Assembly (NCBI RefSeq): GCF_009938225.1
Contig: NZ_AP019658.1
Coordinates: 248,001-312,000, forward strand
Direction of reading: 5' to 3'
Source: Vibrio ponticus
Lineage (GTDB): Bacteria > Pseudomonadota > Gammaproteobacteria > Enterobacterales > Vibrionaceae
DNA: 64,000 bases
Below the pieces are notes generated by a model, which was not told the origin of the DNA, made no database searches, and worked only from the letters and a program-made list of their open reading frames with translations. Shown piece by piece: positions 1-8,213 of the stretch. The stretch's first letter is position 1; each line of letters begins with the position of its first letter. Made by a program: the position numbers and the translations under genes.

Positions 1-471
1 ATAGTAAGTATTCACATACTCACCAGCGCGAAATACGGAACACTCCGCTTCGCCTTCGACTACAAAACCAAATTTTTTATAGCAGGCGATTGCCGCATGA
101 TTGTCGACATTGACCTCGATTTGAACGCGTTTGATTTGCAGCCAGTTGTCAGCTAGATCGAGCACAGTCTCGATTAACTTGCTCGCAATACCCAAACCAT
201 GAAAATCGTCGTGCACACCCAAGCCAAAGCTGCCGCAGTGATTGAGTCTTGGTCGCTGCAGATGTTCAAAACCAATGTTACCGACGACTTGCCCATCAAC
301 CTCAGCAACAAAGCTGTAGACGTGGTCAGGCATGTTCTCTAAGCGTTTTTGCCACATCGCGGTACTCGGTTTTGGCAGTTGGAGGGTCTCTCGGTGCGCT
401 TTGGGTTGAGCATACAGCTCTGCTAATGCTTGGGCATCTGATATTAGGGTAGGTCGCACGATAATTTCCAT
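1..471 (-). CDS. GNAT family N-acetyltransferase (3' end beyond window)
   Basis: Reading the minus strand from the ATG at 469-471 gives 157 codons without a stop, so the C-terminus lies outside the window. The N-terminus (MEIIVRPTLISDAQAL) and the acetyl-CoA loop FHGLGIAS near residue 94 are typical of GNAT acetyltransferases, followed by the usual NHAAIACYKKFGF segment. It most resembles the YhhY/RimJ-like group that acetylates amino acids or small amines; the acceptor cannot be told from sequence. It is divergent from the MFS gene. Family assignment is firm, substrate unknown. Confidence 0.85.
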   Translation of the reverse strand, partial: MEIIVRPTLISDAQALAELYAQPKAHRETLQLPKPSTAMWQKRLENMPDHVYSFVAEVDGQVVGNIGFEHLQRPRLNHCGSFGLGVHDDFHGLGIASKLIETVLDLADNWLQIKRVQIEVNVDNHAAIACYKKFGFVVEGEAECSVFRAGEYVNTYY

Positions 472-497
472 ATACATCTCCAACATTAATTCATCGA

Positions 498-532
498 TAT
501 ACCCAAGCGACTCGTGATGTTACTTGAGTATA
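498..532. repeat. Short inverted repeat, TATACCCAAG family
   Basis: TATACCCAAG at 498-507 is mirrored by CTTGAGTATA at 523-532, a 35-bp imperfect palindrome. The ends match the terminal repeats of the 221-bp element at 24753-24973, so this looks like a minimal or collapsed copy. It lies between the divergent GNAT and MFS genes. Confidence 0.6.
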
Positions 533-631
533 CAAATATATAAGATGCGGCTTTCGGTATAGAAAGTAAATAAGTTTGAGTTTGCAATATTCTCTCAGTA
601 ATCTGTCAAAGCTTTTTATAAGGAAACTTTG

Positions 632-1810
632 ATGAACCACCTTTCTACGTGGAAGACTCCACATAACTTTTTGATCGCTATTTCCATCATCGTTCCCATC
701 GCATTTTCCAGCTGGATGGCACTGTTGAATAACTTTGTTATCGAGCGCGCAAATTTTGATGGTGCCGATATTGGCTTATTGCAGAGCGTACGTGAAATTC
801 CAGGCTTTCTTGCCTTTACCGTAATTTTCGTGCTGATGTTTATTCGTGAACAACGCTTTATGCTGTTGTCTCTGGCAATGTTGACCTTGGGTACCGCCCT
901 GACAGGGTTCTTCCCTTCAGTGATGGGGTTGCTACTGACAACACTGCTTATGTCGACTGGTTTTCACTACTTTGAAACCTTGAAGCAGTCATTATCTTTG
1001 CAGTGGTTGAGCAAGGAAGAAGCGCCAGAAGCCTTAGGTAAATATGTTTCGGTAGGGGCTCTAGCCTCTCTGCTTACTTACGGTGCGCTTTGGGTGTGTT
1101 TGGAAATATTCCAACTCGAGTTTAAGTGGATTTACCTGTTATTCGGCGGCGTAGGTTTTGCGTTGGTTTTATGGATAACGTTTAGCTTCCCTGAGTTTCA
1201 AGCCAATGTGACCCAGAATAAGAAATTGGTGCTACGCAAGCGTTACTGGCTTTACTACGCGCTGACGTTTATGAGCGGAGCTCGTCGTCAAATTTTCACG
1301 GTATTTGCTGGTTTCTTAATGGTAGAGCGCTTTGGTTATTCTGCTGCTGACATTACGCTACTTTTCTTAGCAAACTACGGTTTCAACTTCTTATTTGCGA
1401 AGAAGATTGGTCGTTTTATCGGGCGAGTGGGTGAGCGCAAAGCGCTGGCATTTGAGTATATTGGTTTGATTGGTGTGTTTGTTGGCTACGCCTTTGTTGA
1501 AACGGCTGAGTGGGCGGCGGCACTGTATATCATTGATCACCTATTCTTTGCTCTAGCACTCGCGATTAAAACTTACCTGCAGAAGATTGCCGATCCTGCT
1601 GATATGGCATCGACAGCGGGCGTATCGTTTACTATCAACCATATTGCTGCAGTCGTCATCCCAGTGACGTTTGGCTTTATCTGGCTAGTGTCACCTTCGG
1701 CGGTGTTCTTTATCGGTGCGGCGATGGCAGCCATTTCATTGCTACTTTCTTTGAATATTCCGGCTAAGCCTGAAGAAGGCAACGAAGTGCGTATTTTGAA
1801 GTGGAGTTAA
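632..1810 (+). CDS. MFS transporter
   Basis: A 392-residue, very hydrophobic protein with about 12 predicted membrane segments, the size and layout of a major facilitator superfamily permease. A short basic loop (KKIGRFIGRVGERK) lies between later helices, as in many MFS proteins. AAGGAA at 620-625 sits 6 nt before the ATG at 632, which is preferred over the in-frame TTG at 629. The gene is monocistronic, ending in a strong terminator. Substrate cannot be inferred; no sugar- or drug-specific motif is evident. Confidence 0.85.
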   Translation: MNHLSTWKTPHNFLIAISIIVPIAFSSWMALLNNFVIERANFDGADIGLLQSVREIPGFLAFTVIFVLMFIREQRFMLLSLAMLTLGTALTGFFPSVMGLLLTTLLMSTGFHYFETLKQSLSLQWLSKEEAPEALGKYVSVGALASLLTYGALWVCLEIFQLEFKWIYLLFGGVGFALVLWITFSFPEFQANVTQNKKLVLRKRYWLYYALTFMSGARRQIFTVFAGFLMVERFGYSAADITLLFLANYGFNFLFAKKIGRFIGRVGERKALAFEYIGLIGVFVGYAFVETAEWAAALYIIDHLFFALALAIKTYLQKIADPADMASTAGVSFTINHIAAVVIPVTFGFIWLVSPSAVFFIGAAMAAISLLLSLNIPAKPEEGNEVRILKWS

Positions 1811-1850
1811 TCCACTTGCCACACCAGAATCTGAGAATGGCTAGATAGCA

Positions 1851-1876
1851 AAAGAGGCTCGATTGAGCCTCTTTTT
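1851..1876 (+). terminator. Rho-independent terminator of the MFS gene
   Basis: AAAGAGGCTC (1851-1860), loop GATT, GAGCCTCTTT (1865-1874), continuing in Ts: a 10-bp stem plus T tract. Confidence 0.85.
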
Positions 1877-1893
1877 GTATTGGAAATAACCTT

Positions 1894-2056
1894 ATACCAA
1901 TCAGCATAAGTCTTTTATCATTCTTGCTGATTAAAATCGCTGATAACGTTGTTGCAGATTTTGTAATTAGAATAACTAGTTAGCGGCAATCTGCGCCTAG
2001 TTCTAAGCGATTTTCCTTGCGCAATTTTCTGACCACTTACTTATCCTGATTGGTAT
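1894..2056. repeat. MITE-like element with ATACCAATCAG terminal inverted repeats
   Basis: ATACCAATCAG (1894-1904) and its exact inverse CTGATTGGTAT (2046-2056) bound 163 bp with no ORF. This is the shape of the small non-coding inverted-repeat elements common in Vibrio intergenic space. The right end touches the stop codon of the ecfT gene (2056-2058). It separates the convergent MFS and ECF genes. Confidence 0.6.
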
Positions 2057-2895
2057 TAGAACGGATACCAGAACAGTTGCGTATCAAAGTAACGTTTCGT
2101 CAGGGCAGCAACAACAATAAGCGCAATCAGCACCAGTACCGATTTATCCATTGAAGTCAGTGGGCGCATGCTGTACCAAGTGCGACCTTTATTGCGACCA
2201 AAGCCACGTAGAATCATCGCATTTGAAATCTCATCGGCACGATCTAGGCTTGAGAAAATCAATGGACCAAGAATTTTCGCTACGTTCTGAATACGAGTGA
2301 ACAGTGGTGCGTTCTTAGACAGATCTAAACCGCGCGCCTGCTGCGCGTGCATGATGTTGATAAAGTCCTTTTTCACTTCAGGCAAGTAGCGCAAAGTCAG
2401 GCTAACGGCGTAAGCGATTTTGTAAGGCACACCAATACGGTTCAAGCTAGCCGCAAACTCTGTTGGATGGGTGGTAAACACAAACACCAACGCAATAGGG
2501 AACATACTAAAGTACTTAAGTGTCACGGTTACTAAGTAAAATAGCGTTTCTTGCGTAATTGAGTATGGACCTGGTAACTCAACCAGTATGTTGCTAGAGC
2601 CTAAATATTCAGTGCCTTGTTGTGGTGCGAGCATAAACATAAATAGCGCGTTCATCATCAAGACACTCACCGTACCAATCAACAGCGGTTTATAAACCGA
2701 GACGGGTACTTTAGTCATTTTCAACAGCAGCAGACCGGTTGCGATTAACGTACAGATAATACGTAGATCGAAGGTGGTTAAAACGACGGTTACCCAAGCC
2801 ATAAATAGCACGAACTTAGTAATACCATTTAGCTTATGCAATGGTGATTGGGTATCAACATAGCTGATACCAAACTTCATTTTTGAACTATTCAT
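2056..2895 (-). CDS. ecfT: ECF transporter transmembrane (T) component
   Basis: A 279-residue polytopic membrane protein of the EcfT/CbiQ family, which couples the ATPases to the substrate-binding S component. It carries both cytoplasmic coupling motifs: QQARGLD around residue 184 and MILRGFG around residue 225. The start overlaps the stop of the ATPase gene by 4 nt (2892-2895), so translation is probably coupled. It is the third gene of an S - ATPase - T operon. The stop codon is immediately followed by a MITE-like repeat. Family is secure; the transported vitamin is not known. Confidence 0.92.
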   Translation of the reverse strand: MNSSKMKFGISYVDTQSPLHKLNGITKFVLFMAWVTVVLTTFDLRIICTLIATGLLLLKMTKVPVSVYKPLLIGTVSVLMMNALFMFMLAPQQGTEYLGSSNILVELPGPYSITQETLFYLVTVTLKYFSMFPIALVFVFTTHPTEFAASLNRIGVPYKIAYAVSLTLRYLPEVKKDFINIMHAQQARGLDLSKNAPLFTRIQNVAKILGPLIFSSLDRADEISNAMILRGFGRNKGRTWYSMRPLTSMDKSVLVLIALIVVAALTKRYFDTQLFWYPF

Positions 2896-4586
2896 GCGGC
2901 TGGCTTCTCTAGGGCAATGAATGCTTGCATAAACTGATTTTTATCCTCGATATGCAGTTTATCTGCTAAGTCATAAAGACTGGTAGTAGTTAAGTTCGCT
3001 TGCTCGAGTAGCGTTGGCTCACTAAAGACTTGTGTCATTGGTTTATCGGCAATCAGTTTGCTGTCTGCAATAACCACTGAGCGAGTTGTGTATTCAAGCA
3101 CTAGGTGCATATCATGCGAGATGATAATAACGGTAATACCCAATTCGCGATTTAACTTCTGCACAAACGCCAACATTGAGGTGTAGTTGCGGTAATCTTG
3201 ACCCGCTGTCGGCTCATCAAGAATCAACAGCTTTGGCTCCATGACCAGAATCGAGGCGATAGTAACGCGCTTTTTCTGACCATAACTCAATGCTTCAATT
3301 GGCCAGTGACGATATTTACTCAGACCACAAAGCTCCAGAACTGCCTCAACTTTATCGTTGATTGCGCTTTCGCTAAGCCCTTGGTTGCGTAAACCAAATG
3401 CTACTTCATCAAAAATCATGTGATGGGAAATCATATGATTTGGGTTTTGCATCACGACGCCGATTTTTTGGCTACGCTCAAAAATACTCAGTGCGGCGAT
3501 ATCTTGACCATCAAAATGGATGCTGCCAGCATCTGGCTCGATAACACCCATGATGAGTTTAGTAATGGTCGATTTACCTGAACCATTTTTGCCCAGAATC
3601 GACACAAACTCACCAGGCTGTACATCAAAAGAGACTGCTTCTAATGCGTTACGTTCGCCATCGTATGAATAAGTTAGATCGGTAATCTTTAGCAGTGGCG
3701 CATTTGTTTCAGTCGCTACCGCTGTAGGTGCTGTTTCAGTCCACGCACTAAACGCTTGCTGATATTGCGCTACTGGCAAGTTAGCCAATGAGGATGGTTT
3801 ATCTGCAAGCGTCACTGTACAGTTAGCCGCTTTAAGCGCAGATAAGTAAAGTGGTTCACGAATACCATGCTGTGCCAGCAAAGGGGATGTGAGCAGCTCA
3901 TCCGGCGTCATATCCGCAACAACTTCACCTTGCTCCATCAAAATGATGCGATCAACTGAGCGGTGCAACACATCTTCTAAACGGTGCTCGATGATGACGA
4001 TGGTTTTGTTGGTACGACGGTGTAGGTCATCGATGATTTCAATCGTTTTGCGACCCGTTTTCGGGTCCAGTGCCGCTAGCGGTTCATCAAATAGCAGAAT
4101 ATCGACATCATCAACCAGAATGCCAGCGAGAGATACACGTTGTTTTTGACCACCAGATAGATCATGTGGTGAACGCTCAAGCATATCCTCTAGTTCAACC
4201 ATTTTGGCAGTGGCTTTAACTAGTGGATACATCTCAATGTTGGAAACCAGTTGGTTTTCAAGTGCAAAAGCGATGTCCTCACCGATGCTAAGACCGACAA
4301 ATTGGCTATCGGTATCTTGCAATACAGTGCCAACCTGTTCGGTATAAGCGTGCAAGTCCAGCTCAGAGGCAAGCTTGCCACCGATGCTCAATGAGCCGGT
4401 GATTTCACCTTCGATTGAGTGTGGAATTAAGCCATTTAGACACTGTCCAAGGGTAGATTTACCGCTACCGCTTGGACCAATAATGACGATTTTCTCTCCT
4501 TTCTCTATCCTTAGATTGATATTTTTTAGTGTCGGTTTATCCAGCGACTTATATCTAAAAGAGAAGTTAGAAAATTCGATAGTCAT
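2892..4586 (-). CDS. ecfA: ECF transporter ATPase, two ATP-binding domains fused
   Basis: A 564-residue protein with two complete ABC ATPase domains, equivalent to a fusion of EcfA1 and EcfA2. Domain 1 has Walker A GPSGSGKST near residue 38, LSGGQKQR and Walker B LLFDEPLAALDP; domain 2 has GKNGSGKST near residue 333, LSYGQKKR and LILDEPTAGQD. Both Q-loops (LQDTDSQ, MQNPNHM) are present, so both sites look active. It lies 6 nt after the S-component gene and overlaps ecfT by 4 nt. It powers import of the S-component ligand across the inner membrane. Confidence 0.93.
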   Translation of the reverse strand: MTIEFSNFSFRYKSLDKPTLKNINLRIEKGEKIVIIGPSGSGKSTLGQCLNGLIPHSIEGEITGSLSIGGKLASELDLHAYTEQVGTVLQDTDSQFVGLSIGEDIAFALENQLVSNIEMYPLVKATAKMVELEDMLERSPHDLSGGQKQRVSLAGILVDDVDILLFDEPLAALDPKTGRKTIEIIDDLHRRTNKTIVIIEHRLEDVLHRSVDRIILMEQGEVVADMTPDELLTSPLLAQHGIREPLYLSALKAANCTVTLADKPSSLANLPVAQYQQAFSAWTETAPTAVATETNAPLLKITDLTYSYDGERNALEAVSFDVQPGEFVSILGKNGSGKSTITKLIMGVIEPDAGSIHFDGQDIAALSIFERSQKIGVVMQNPNHMISHHMIFDEVAFGLRNQGLSESAINDKVEAVLELCGLSKYRHWPIEALSYGQKKRVTIASILVMEPKLLILDEPTAGQDYRNYTSMLAFVQKLNRELGITVIIISHDMHLVLEYTTRSVVIADSKLIADKPMTQVFSEPTLLEQANLTTTSLYDLADKLHIEDKNQFMQAFIALEKPAA

Positions 4587-4592
4587 TACTTA

Positions 4593-5141
4593 TTAAGCCT
4601 CAGTTAGGTTGCGGCTCATGGCATTGCGTTTAGCAACGTTTTTCATGATGAAGTAACCAACGATAGCAATAAGAACGGTATTACCTGCAGCAATAATCGT
4701 TAGCTGAGTGAATACTTTGGTAAATGGTTCTGCGTATAAGATGGTGTCAAGGAAGGCAGAGCAACCGTAACCGACTACGTTGCCGACAAACGCAAGGATA
4801 ACAAACAGCACAAAGTCTTTATGGTTAAAGATGCCTTTCTCTAGATTGCCCTTTGTCATTGCCGAGTAGAAACCAATGGTAAGACCGACGATACCTGAAC
4901 CAAGTACCCAAGTTAACCAAACGCCCCAACCAGCGAATAGATCCGTTACCCAGTGACCAATAAAGCCAACTAGGAAGCCAACCAAAGGACCAAAAAGAAC
5001 AGAGAAAAGTGCCAATACAGCCATCGCAGGTTTTAGTGTGGTGTTGGCAAATACAGGGATGCCAAACATAGGTAAACCACCAATGCCGTATAGTGCTGCA
5101 CCAATCGCGATAACAACAACGGTTTTAGCTGAAAGATTCAT
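4593..5141 (-). CDS. ECF transporter S component, UPF0397/PF07155 type
   Basis: A 182-residue protein with about five or six membrane helices, starting [19 protein letters not shown]. This is the UPF0397 family often labelled riboflavin-type ECF S component; that name is a family label and not proof of ligand. The ATG at 5141 is preferred because the upstream in-frame GTG at 5180 lies inside a terminator-like hairpin and has no ribosome binding site. First gene of the S-A-T operon. The leader has a good promoter and two hairpins, suggesting feedback control by an unidentified ligand. Confidence 0.85.
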   Translation of the reverse strand: MNLSAKTVVVIAIGAALYGIGGLPMFGIPVFANTTLKPAMAVLALFSVLFGPLVGFLVGFIGHWVTDLFAGWGVWLTWVLGSGIVGLTIGFYSAMTKGNLEKGIFNHKDFVLFVILAFVGNVVGYGCSAFLDTILYAEPFTKVFTQLTIIAAGNTVLIAIVGYFIMKNVAKRNAMSRNLTEA

Positions 5142-5169
5142 AGATAACCAATGTCCTGAGAGTTTAAAA

Positions 5170-5186
5170 AAGCTTGTCACAAGCTT
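5170..5186 (-). promoter_or_regulatory. Terminator-like hairpin in the ECF operon leader
   Basis: On the minus strand AAGCTTG-TGA-CAAGCTT is followed by four Ts, 28 nt before the S-component ATG. A second stem (ATGTGAC/GTCGCAT with one wobble pair, 5203-5220) precedes it. The arrangement resembles an attenuator. I could not match it to TPP, FMN or preQ1 riboswitch consensus. Confidence 0.45.
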
Positions 5187-5232
5187 AGTTTAGAATACTT
5201 ACATGCGACTTATGTCACATTTTAGGCGCGGG

Positions 5233-5261
5233 ATTATACATAACAATCGGCATGATGGAAA
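5233..5261 (-). promoter_or_regulatory. Sigma-70 promoter of the ECF operon
   Basis: Minus-strand -35 TTTCCA (5256-5261) and -10 TATAAT (5233-5238) are separated by 17 bp. Transcription would start near 5226 and give a leader of about 85 nt. Confidence 0.6.
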
Positions 5262-5409
5262 GCTAACTGTCTAGACGTCCAAATACTTTTTTATTTTTAT
5301 TTAGTTTAAGCAGAGAGGAGGGTTTTTATTTATATTAATGAGTGGGTTAGAGTTGAATGTGCTCTAAATAAGTCGGTCTGTATCGAACCGCTAAACGAGA
5401 TTGCGCTGA

Positions 5410-5453
5410 GTTTTCAAGCAACTGTACTGCTCAGTTGACAGTTGCTTGAAAAC
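5410..5453. repeat. 16-bp perfect inverted repeat
   Basis: GTTTTCAAGCAACTGT (5410-5425) and its exact inverse (5438-5453) flank a 12-nt loop. No T tract follows on either strand. It lies just downstream of the small ORF at 5467-5613 and could be a processing or termination structure or a protein-binding site. The rest of 5262-5409 shows nothing I can assign. Confidence 0.6.
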
Positions 5454-5466
5454 GACGGGTAGCAAA

Positions 5467-5613
5467 TTAGTGGTCGAGATAGAGGTAGAAAAGCATGCTG
5501 TTTGCGCGTTCTGCGCAGGATTCTGCGGCTTTAAGCACCTGTTTAGGCTCAGATTCGATTCGAGTTCTGAGTTTGGCTAATTCATCGCTGAGCAGATGCT
5601 GGCTTTTATCCAA
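5467..5613 (-). CDS. Small hypothetical protein, 48 aa
   Basis: A minus-strand frame opens with TTG at 5613, preceded by AAGGA with 8-nt spacing, and encodes 48 residues starting (M)DKSQHLLSDELAKLRTR and ending FYLYLDH. The composition is that of a soluble helical protein with heptad-like Leu/Ala spacing, and no rare-codon run is seen. There is no ATG and the protein is too short for a family call. Evidence is only the ribosome binding site, frame openness and plausible composition. Confidence 0.4.
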   Translation of the reverse strand: MDKSQHLLSDELAKLRTRIESEPKQVLKAAESCAERANSMLFYLYLDH

Positions 5614-5750
5614 TGAGAGGGTCCTTCGCAGCTGGTTACATTTATGCTTCTGGTGTCATGCTTTGGTATTATAAAAAAAGTAAACTTTTTAGTTCTACAA
5701 AAATTCCATTCTCTGCGACAGTTTGATGGCGGACTTCACATTAATGACAA

Positions 5751-7214
5751 TTATGATAACAGTTCACGTATTGCCATTGGCGATGAGGTCAAGCCGAGAG
5801 ACTGCGCAGCAGTAACACCATGTTTATTTTGATAGCACAAATTATGCCATGCTCTAAAAATATCCAATACTGGAAGCAGACCTGCAGGGCGCAGTTTGCG
5901 ACGTGGCTCATTAATAAAACTTTGAAATAAAACCTGAAACCTCGTTTGAAAGAAGGCTGTTGTGTCGATGGTCGCGTTTTTTAACCAATGTTGCGGCTCG
6001 TTGCGCTCACCGGCAAGGTAGCAAATCCCTTTAGCGTAGTGACCTTTTTCTGCAATTGCCCAGCGGTCACGCCACCAACCCATATGGATAATATCGACTT
6101 TATCGATGGAGAGGTCGCTATTCCACTGACCATCTACATACATTAAATCAATGGTTTTATTGGTAATTCTTGGTAGTCCAACACTCAAAGCTGCCGAACG
6201 TAATAGTGGATCTTGCGGTAAGTAAATCGTGACGTGTTTATCGTCAGGGCATAGGCTCATCACATGTAGAAAGTGCGCGTATGAGGTATAAGGGGGGCGA
6301 ATTAATGCCCCTTTTGATGGGTAGTGAAAATGGTTTAAGTTACCCATCGGATCTTCAACATTGCCGCGAGCCAGAATTTGTTGATACTGCTGATCGATCC
6401 TTTCTCTAAGATCGCTTGAGAGAATCGCTGGCGTTTGATTGGCTTCCGCACTGTATTGATAGGGTACATAGCGAGCAGGCGCGGTAAATGGGTTGTGATC
6501 CACTTCGCCCACGGGTTCTTCATCAGGCGAATAGTTGACGTTTTGGCACAGAATATAGCCAGAGTGAGCCTCACCCGTGGCAAGCCAAAATACGCCATTA
6601 TTGCTTTGAGGTTGCAATGAAATATAGTGCGATGCAAGTTCAAATCGCTCGGCATGATTAACCCAACGAGCATCGAACATAGCTAACTTGCGGCGACAGC
6701 GGCTTGCAATATGCTCAATGTGGTCATAGAAGGTTTTTGGGTTAATGGCGAGCTTGCGACAAATTTCGCGTACCGAATAGCCAGTAAATAGTAGCGCGAG
6801 TAAGCTCTCTTGAAATTCGAGCTTATTATTGTTGCCGGACCATTTATCGACGAAGGTTTGATGGCAGCATTTACAGCGATAGCGTTGACGATCGCCGCTG
6901 TAGCCAAAGGCATGATAGAGGTGCTTGTGAGTATGTACCGAGAGCCCAAAGTTTTCACAGCCTTGTTTTTGACACGCAGGCAAACCGGCGCAGTGATAAC
7001 TTCTCAGGCGTTGAAGTTCATTAAGCACTTCTTGATTGTTAAGTAAGGGGGGGAAAGCACCACACTCACGACAAACCATGGCTGGTCGTTTAGGGTTGGT
7101 ATGTTGAACAACATAACGTTCAGCATCACTCAATCCAAAGTTGTCACACGCCAATGTTTTACAAAAGTTGAGCTGTAACCCGTTCGCTTCCGCAGGCAAA
7201 TCGCCAGACGCCAC
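5751..7214 (-). CDS. Zinc-ribbon/HTH transposase-like protein, possibly domesticated
   Basis: A 487-residue protein that starts at GTG 7214 behind GAGGGG. The N-terminus holds two copies of one zinc-binding module: C18-x4-C23-x-NFGLS...C48-x2-C51 and C81-x4-C86-x-NFGLS...C114-x2-C117. The second ends RYRCKCCHQTF, like the zinc ribbon of IS1 InsA. A helix-turn-helix follows (GYSVREICRKLAINPKTFYDH, residues about 146-166). The large C-terminal part is unassigned; acidic residues around MYVDGQWNSDLSIDKVD could belong to an RNase H-like fold. No terminal repeats or target duplication were seen, so it does not look like an active IS. It lies 53 nt after deoD on the same strand. Function unknown. 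Confidence 0.8.
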   Translation of the reverse strand: MASGDLPAEANGLQLNFCKTLACDNFGLSDAERYVVQHTNPKRPAMVCRECGAFPPLLNNQEVLNELQRLRSYHCAGLPACQKQGCENFGLSVHTHKHLYHAFGYSGDRQRYRCKCCHQTFVDKWSGNNNKLEFQESLLALLFTGYSVREICRKLAINPKTFYDHIEHIASRCRRKLAMFDARWVNHAERFELASHYISLQPQSNNGVFWLATGEAHSGYILCQNVNYSPDEEPVGEVDHNPFTAPARYVPYQYSAEANQTPAILSSDLRERIDQQYQQILARGNVEDPMGNLNHFHYPSKGALIRPPYTSYAHFLHVMSLCPDDKHVTIYLPQDPLLRSAALSVGLPRITNKTIDLMYVDGQWNSDLSIDKVDIIHMGWWRDRWAIAEKGHYAKGICYLAGERNEPQHWLKNATIDTTAFFQTRFQVLFQSFINEPRRKLRPAGLLPVLDIFRAWHNLCYQNKHGVTAAQSLGLTSSPMAIRELLS

Positions 7215-7238
7215 AATCGCCCCCTCAGGATATTAGGT

Positions 7239-7262
7239 TTTGCCAGCCATAAGACTGGCAAA
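7239..7262 (-). terminator. Hairpin after deoD
   Basis: TTTGCCAG / CTGGCAAA with an 8-nt loop directly follows the deoD stop on the minus strand; the tail is only weakly T-rich, so some read-through into the next gene is possible. Confidence 0.5.
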
Positions 7263-7266
7263 GAAA

Positions 7267-7977
7267 TTAAACGTTAATTGCTGTTTCTAGTGCGACTTTC
7301 ATCATGTCGTTGAACGATTTTTGACGCTCTTCTGAGCTCAGCTTTTCACCACGAATGATGTGATCTGAAACAGTCAGAATCGTTAGGGCTTTCGCGCCTA
7401 AGTCCGCAGCAACACCGTAAATACCAGCCGCTTCCATATCAACACCTAGAATGCCAAGTTTTTCCATCTTCTCAAAGATGTCGGCTTCAGGGGTGTAGAA
7501 CAGGTCCGCAGAGAAAACGTTACCAACCTTTACCGGTACGTTTTGAGCGCGAGCTTGAGAAACCGCTTCTTCTAAAAGACCAAAATCTGCAATCGCGGCA
7601 AAATCGTGGTTATTAAAGCGAATGCGGTTCACTTTAGAATCGGTTGAAGCACCCATACCAATTACAACGTCCATCAATTTAACGTCATCACGAACCGCGC
7701 CACAGCTGCCCACACGAATAACATTTTTCACACCGTACTCTGCGATTAGCTCGTGAACATAGATACAGCACGATGGGATACCCATGCCATGTCCCATAAC
7801 CGATACGCGCTTACCTTTATAAGTGCCGGTGTAACCGAACATATTGCGCACATCACATACTTGCTCAACATCTTCTAAGAAGGTTTCTGCAATGTACTTA
7901 GCACGTAGAGGATCGCCCGGCATAAGAACCGTTTCAGCGAAATCACCTGGTTTTGCATTGATGTGTGGGGTAGCCAT
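7267..7977 (-). CDS. deoD: Purine-nucleoside phosphorylase, DeoD type
   Basis: The 236-residue protein from ATG 7977 matches hexameric bacterial purine-nucleoside phosphorylase in length and sequence: [10 protein letters not shown], phosphate-loop residues in [15 protein letters not shown], the nucleoside site [10 protein letters not shown] and catalytic SDH near the C-terminus. It cleaves purine (deoxy)ribonucleosides with phosphate to base and (deoxy)ribose-1-phosphate. GGAG 8 nt upstream supports this start rather than the in-frame codon at 8007. It is not in a deoCABD operon here, so it is probably the second copy that vibrios carry on chromosome 2. A predicted CRP promoter lies upstream. 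Confidence 0.95.
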   Translation of the reverse strand: MATPHINAKPGDFAETVLMPGDPLRAKYIAETFLEDVEQVCDVRNMFGYTGTYKGKRVSVMGHGMGIPSCCIYVHELIAEYGVKNVIRVGSCGAVRDDVKLMDVVIGMGASTDSKVNRIRFNNHDFAAIADFGLLEEAVSQARAQNVPVKVGNVFSADLFYTPEADIFEKMEKLGILGVDMEAAGIYGVAADLGAKALTILTVSDHIIRGEKLSSEERQKSFNDMMKVALETAINV

Positions 7978-8053
7978 AGTTTTGCTCCAATATTCAAAGG
8001 AGTGCAACAGATATTAACCAATTCTGTTGAACTGCGAAATGTTTGTTGAGGCA

Positions 8054-8096
8054 ATACTAGTCTTATAAAACCGGCATCCATGAGATTTACATCACA
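8054..8096 (-). promoter_or_regulatory. Predicted class II CRP promoter of deoD
   Basis: Minus-strand TGTGA-N6-TCTCA (8081-8096) is a near-consensus CRP site. A -10 box TAGTAT lies at 8054-8059, so the site would be centred about 41.5 bp upstream of a start near 8047, the class II activator geometry. Confidence 0.5.
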
Positions 8097-8213
8097 AAAT
8101 TCAGGCTAAAAACAAAATAAATCATTATTGATAACTAAATCTGTTGAAAGTAAAGAGGCAATCGATTGGGGCGATTTTTGCGTATATGGTGATCGATTTT
8201 TATCCGACGAAAC

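Noticed and set aside
5142..5261. TPP, FMN or preQ1 riboswitch before the ECF operon
   Set aside because: I see no thi-box, FMN or preQ1 consensus in the short leader, so only a generic hairpin is reported.
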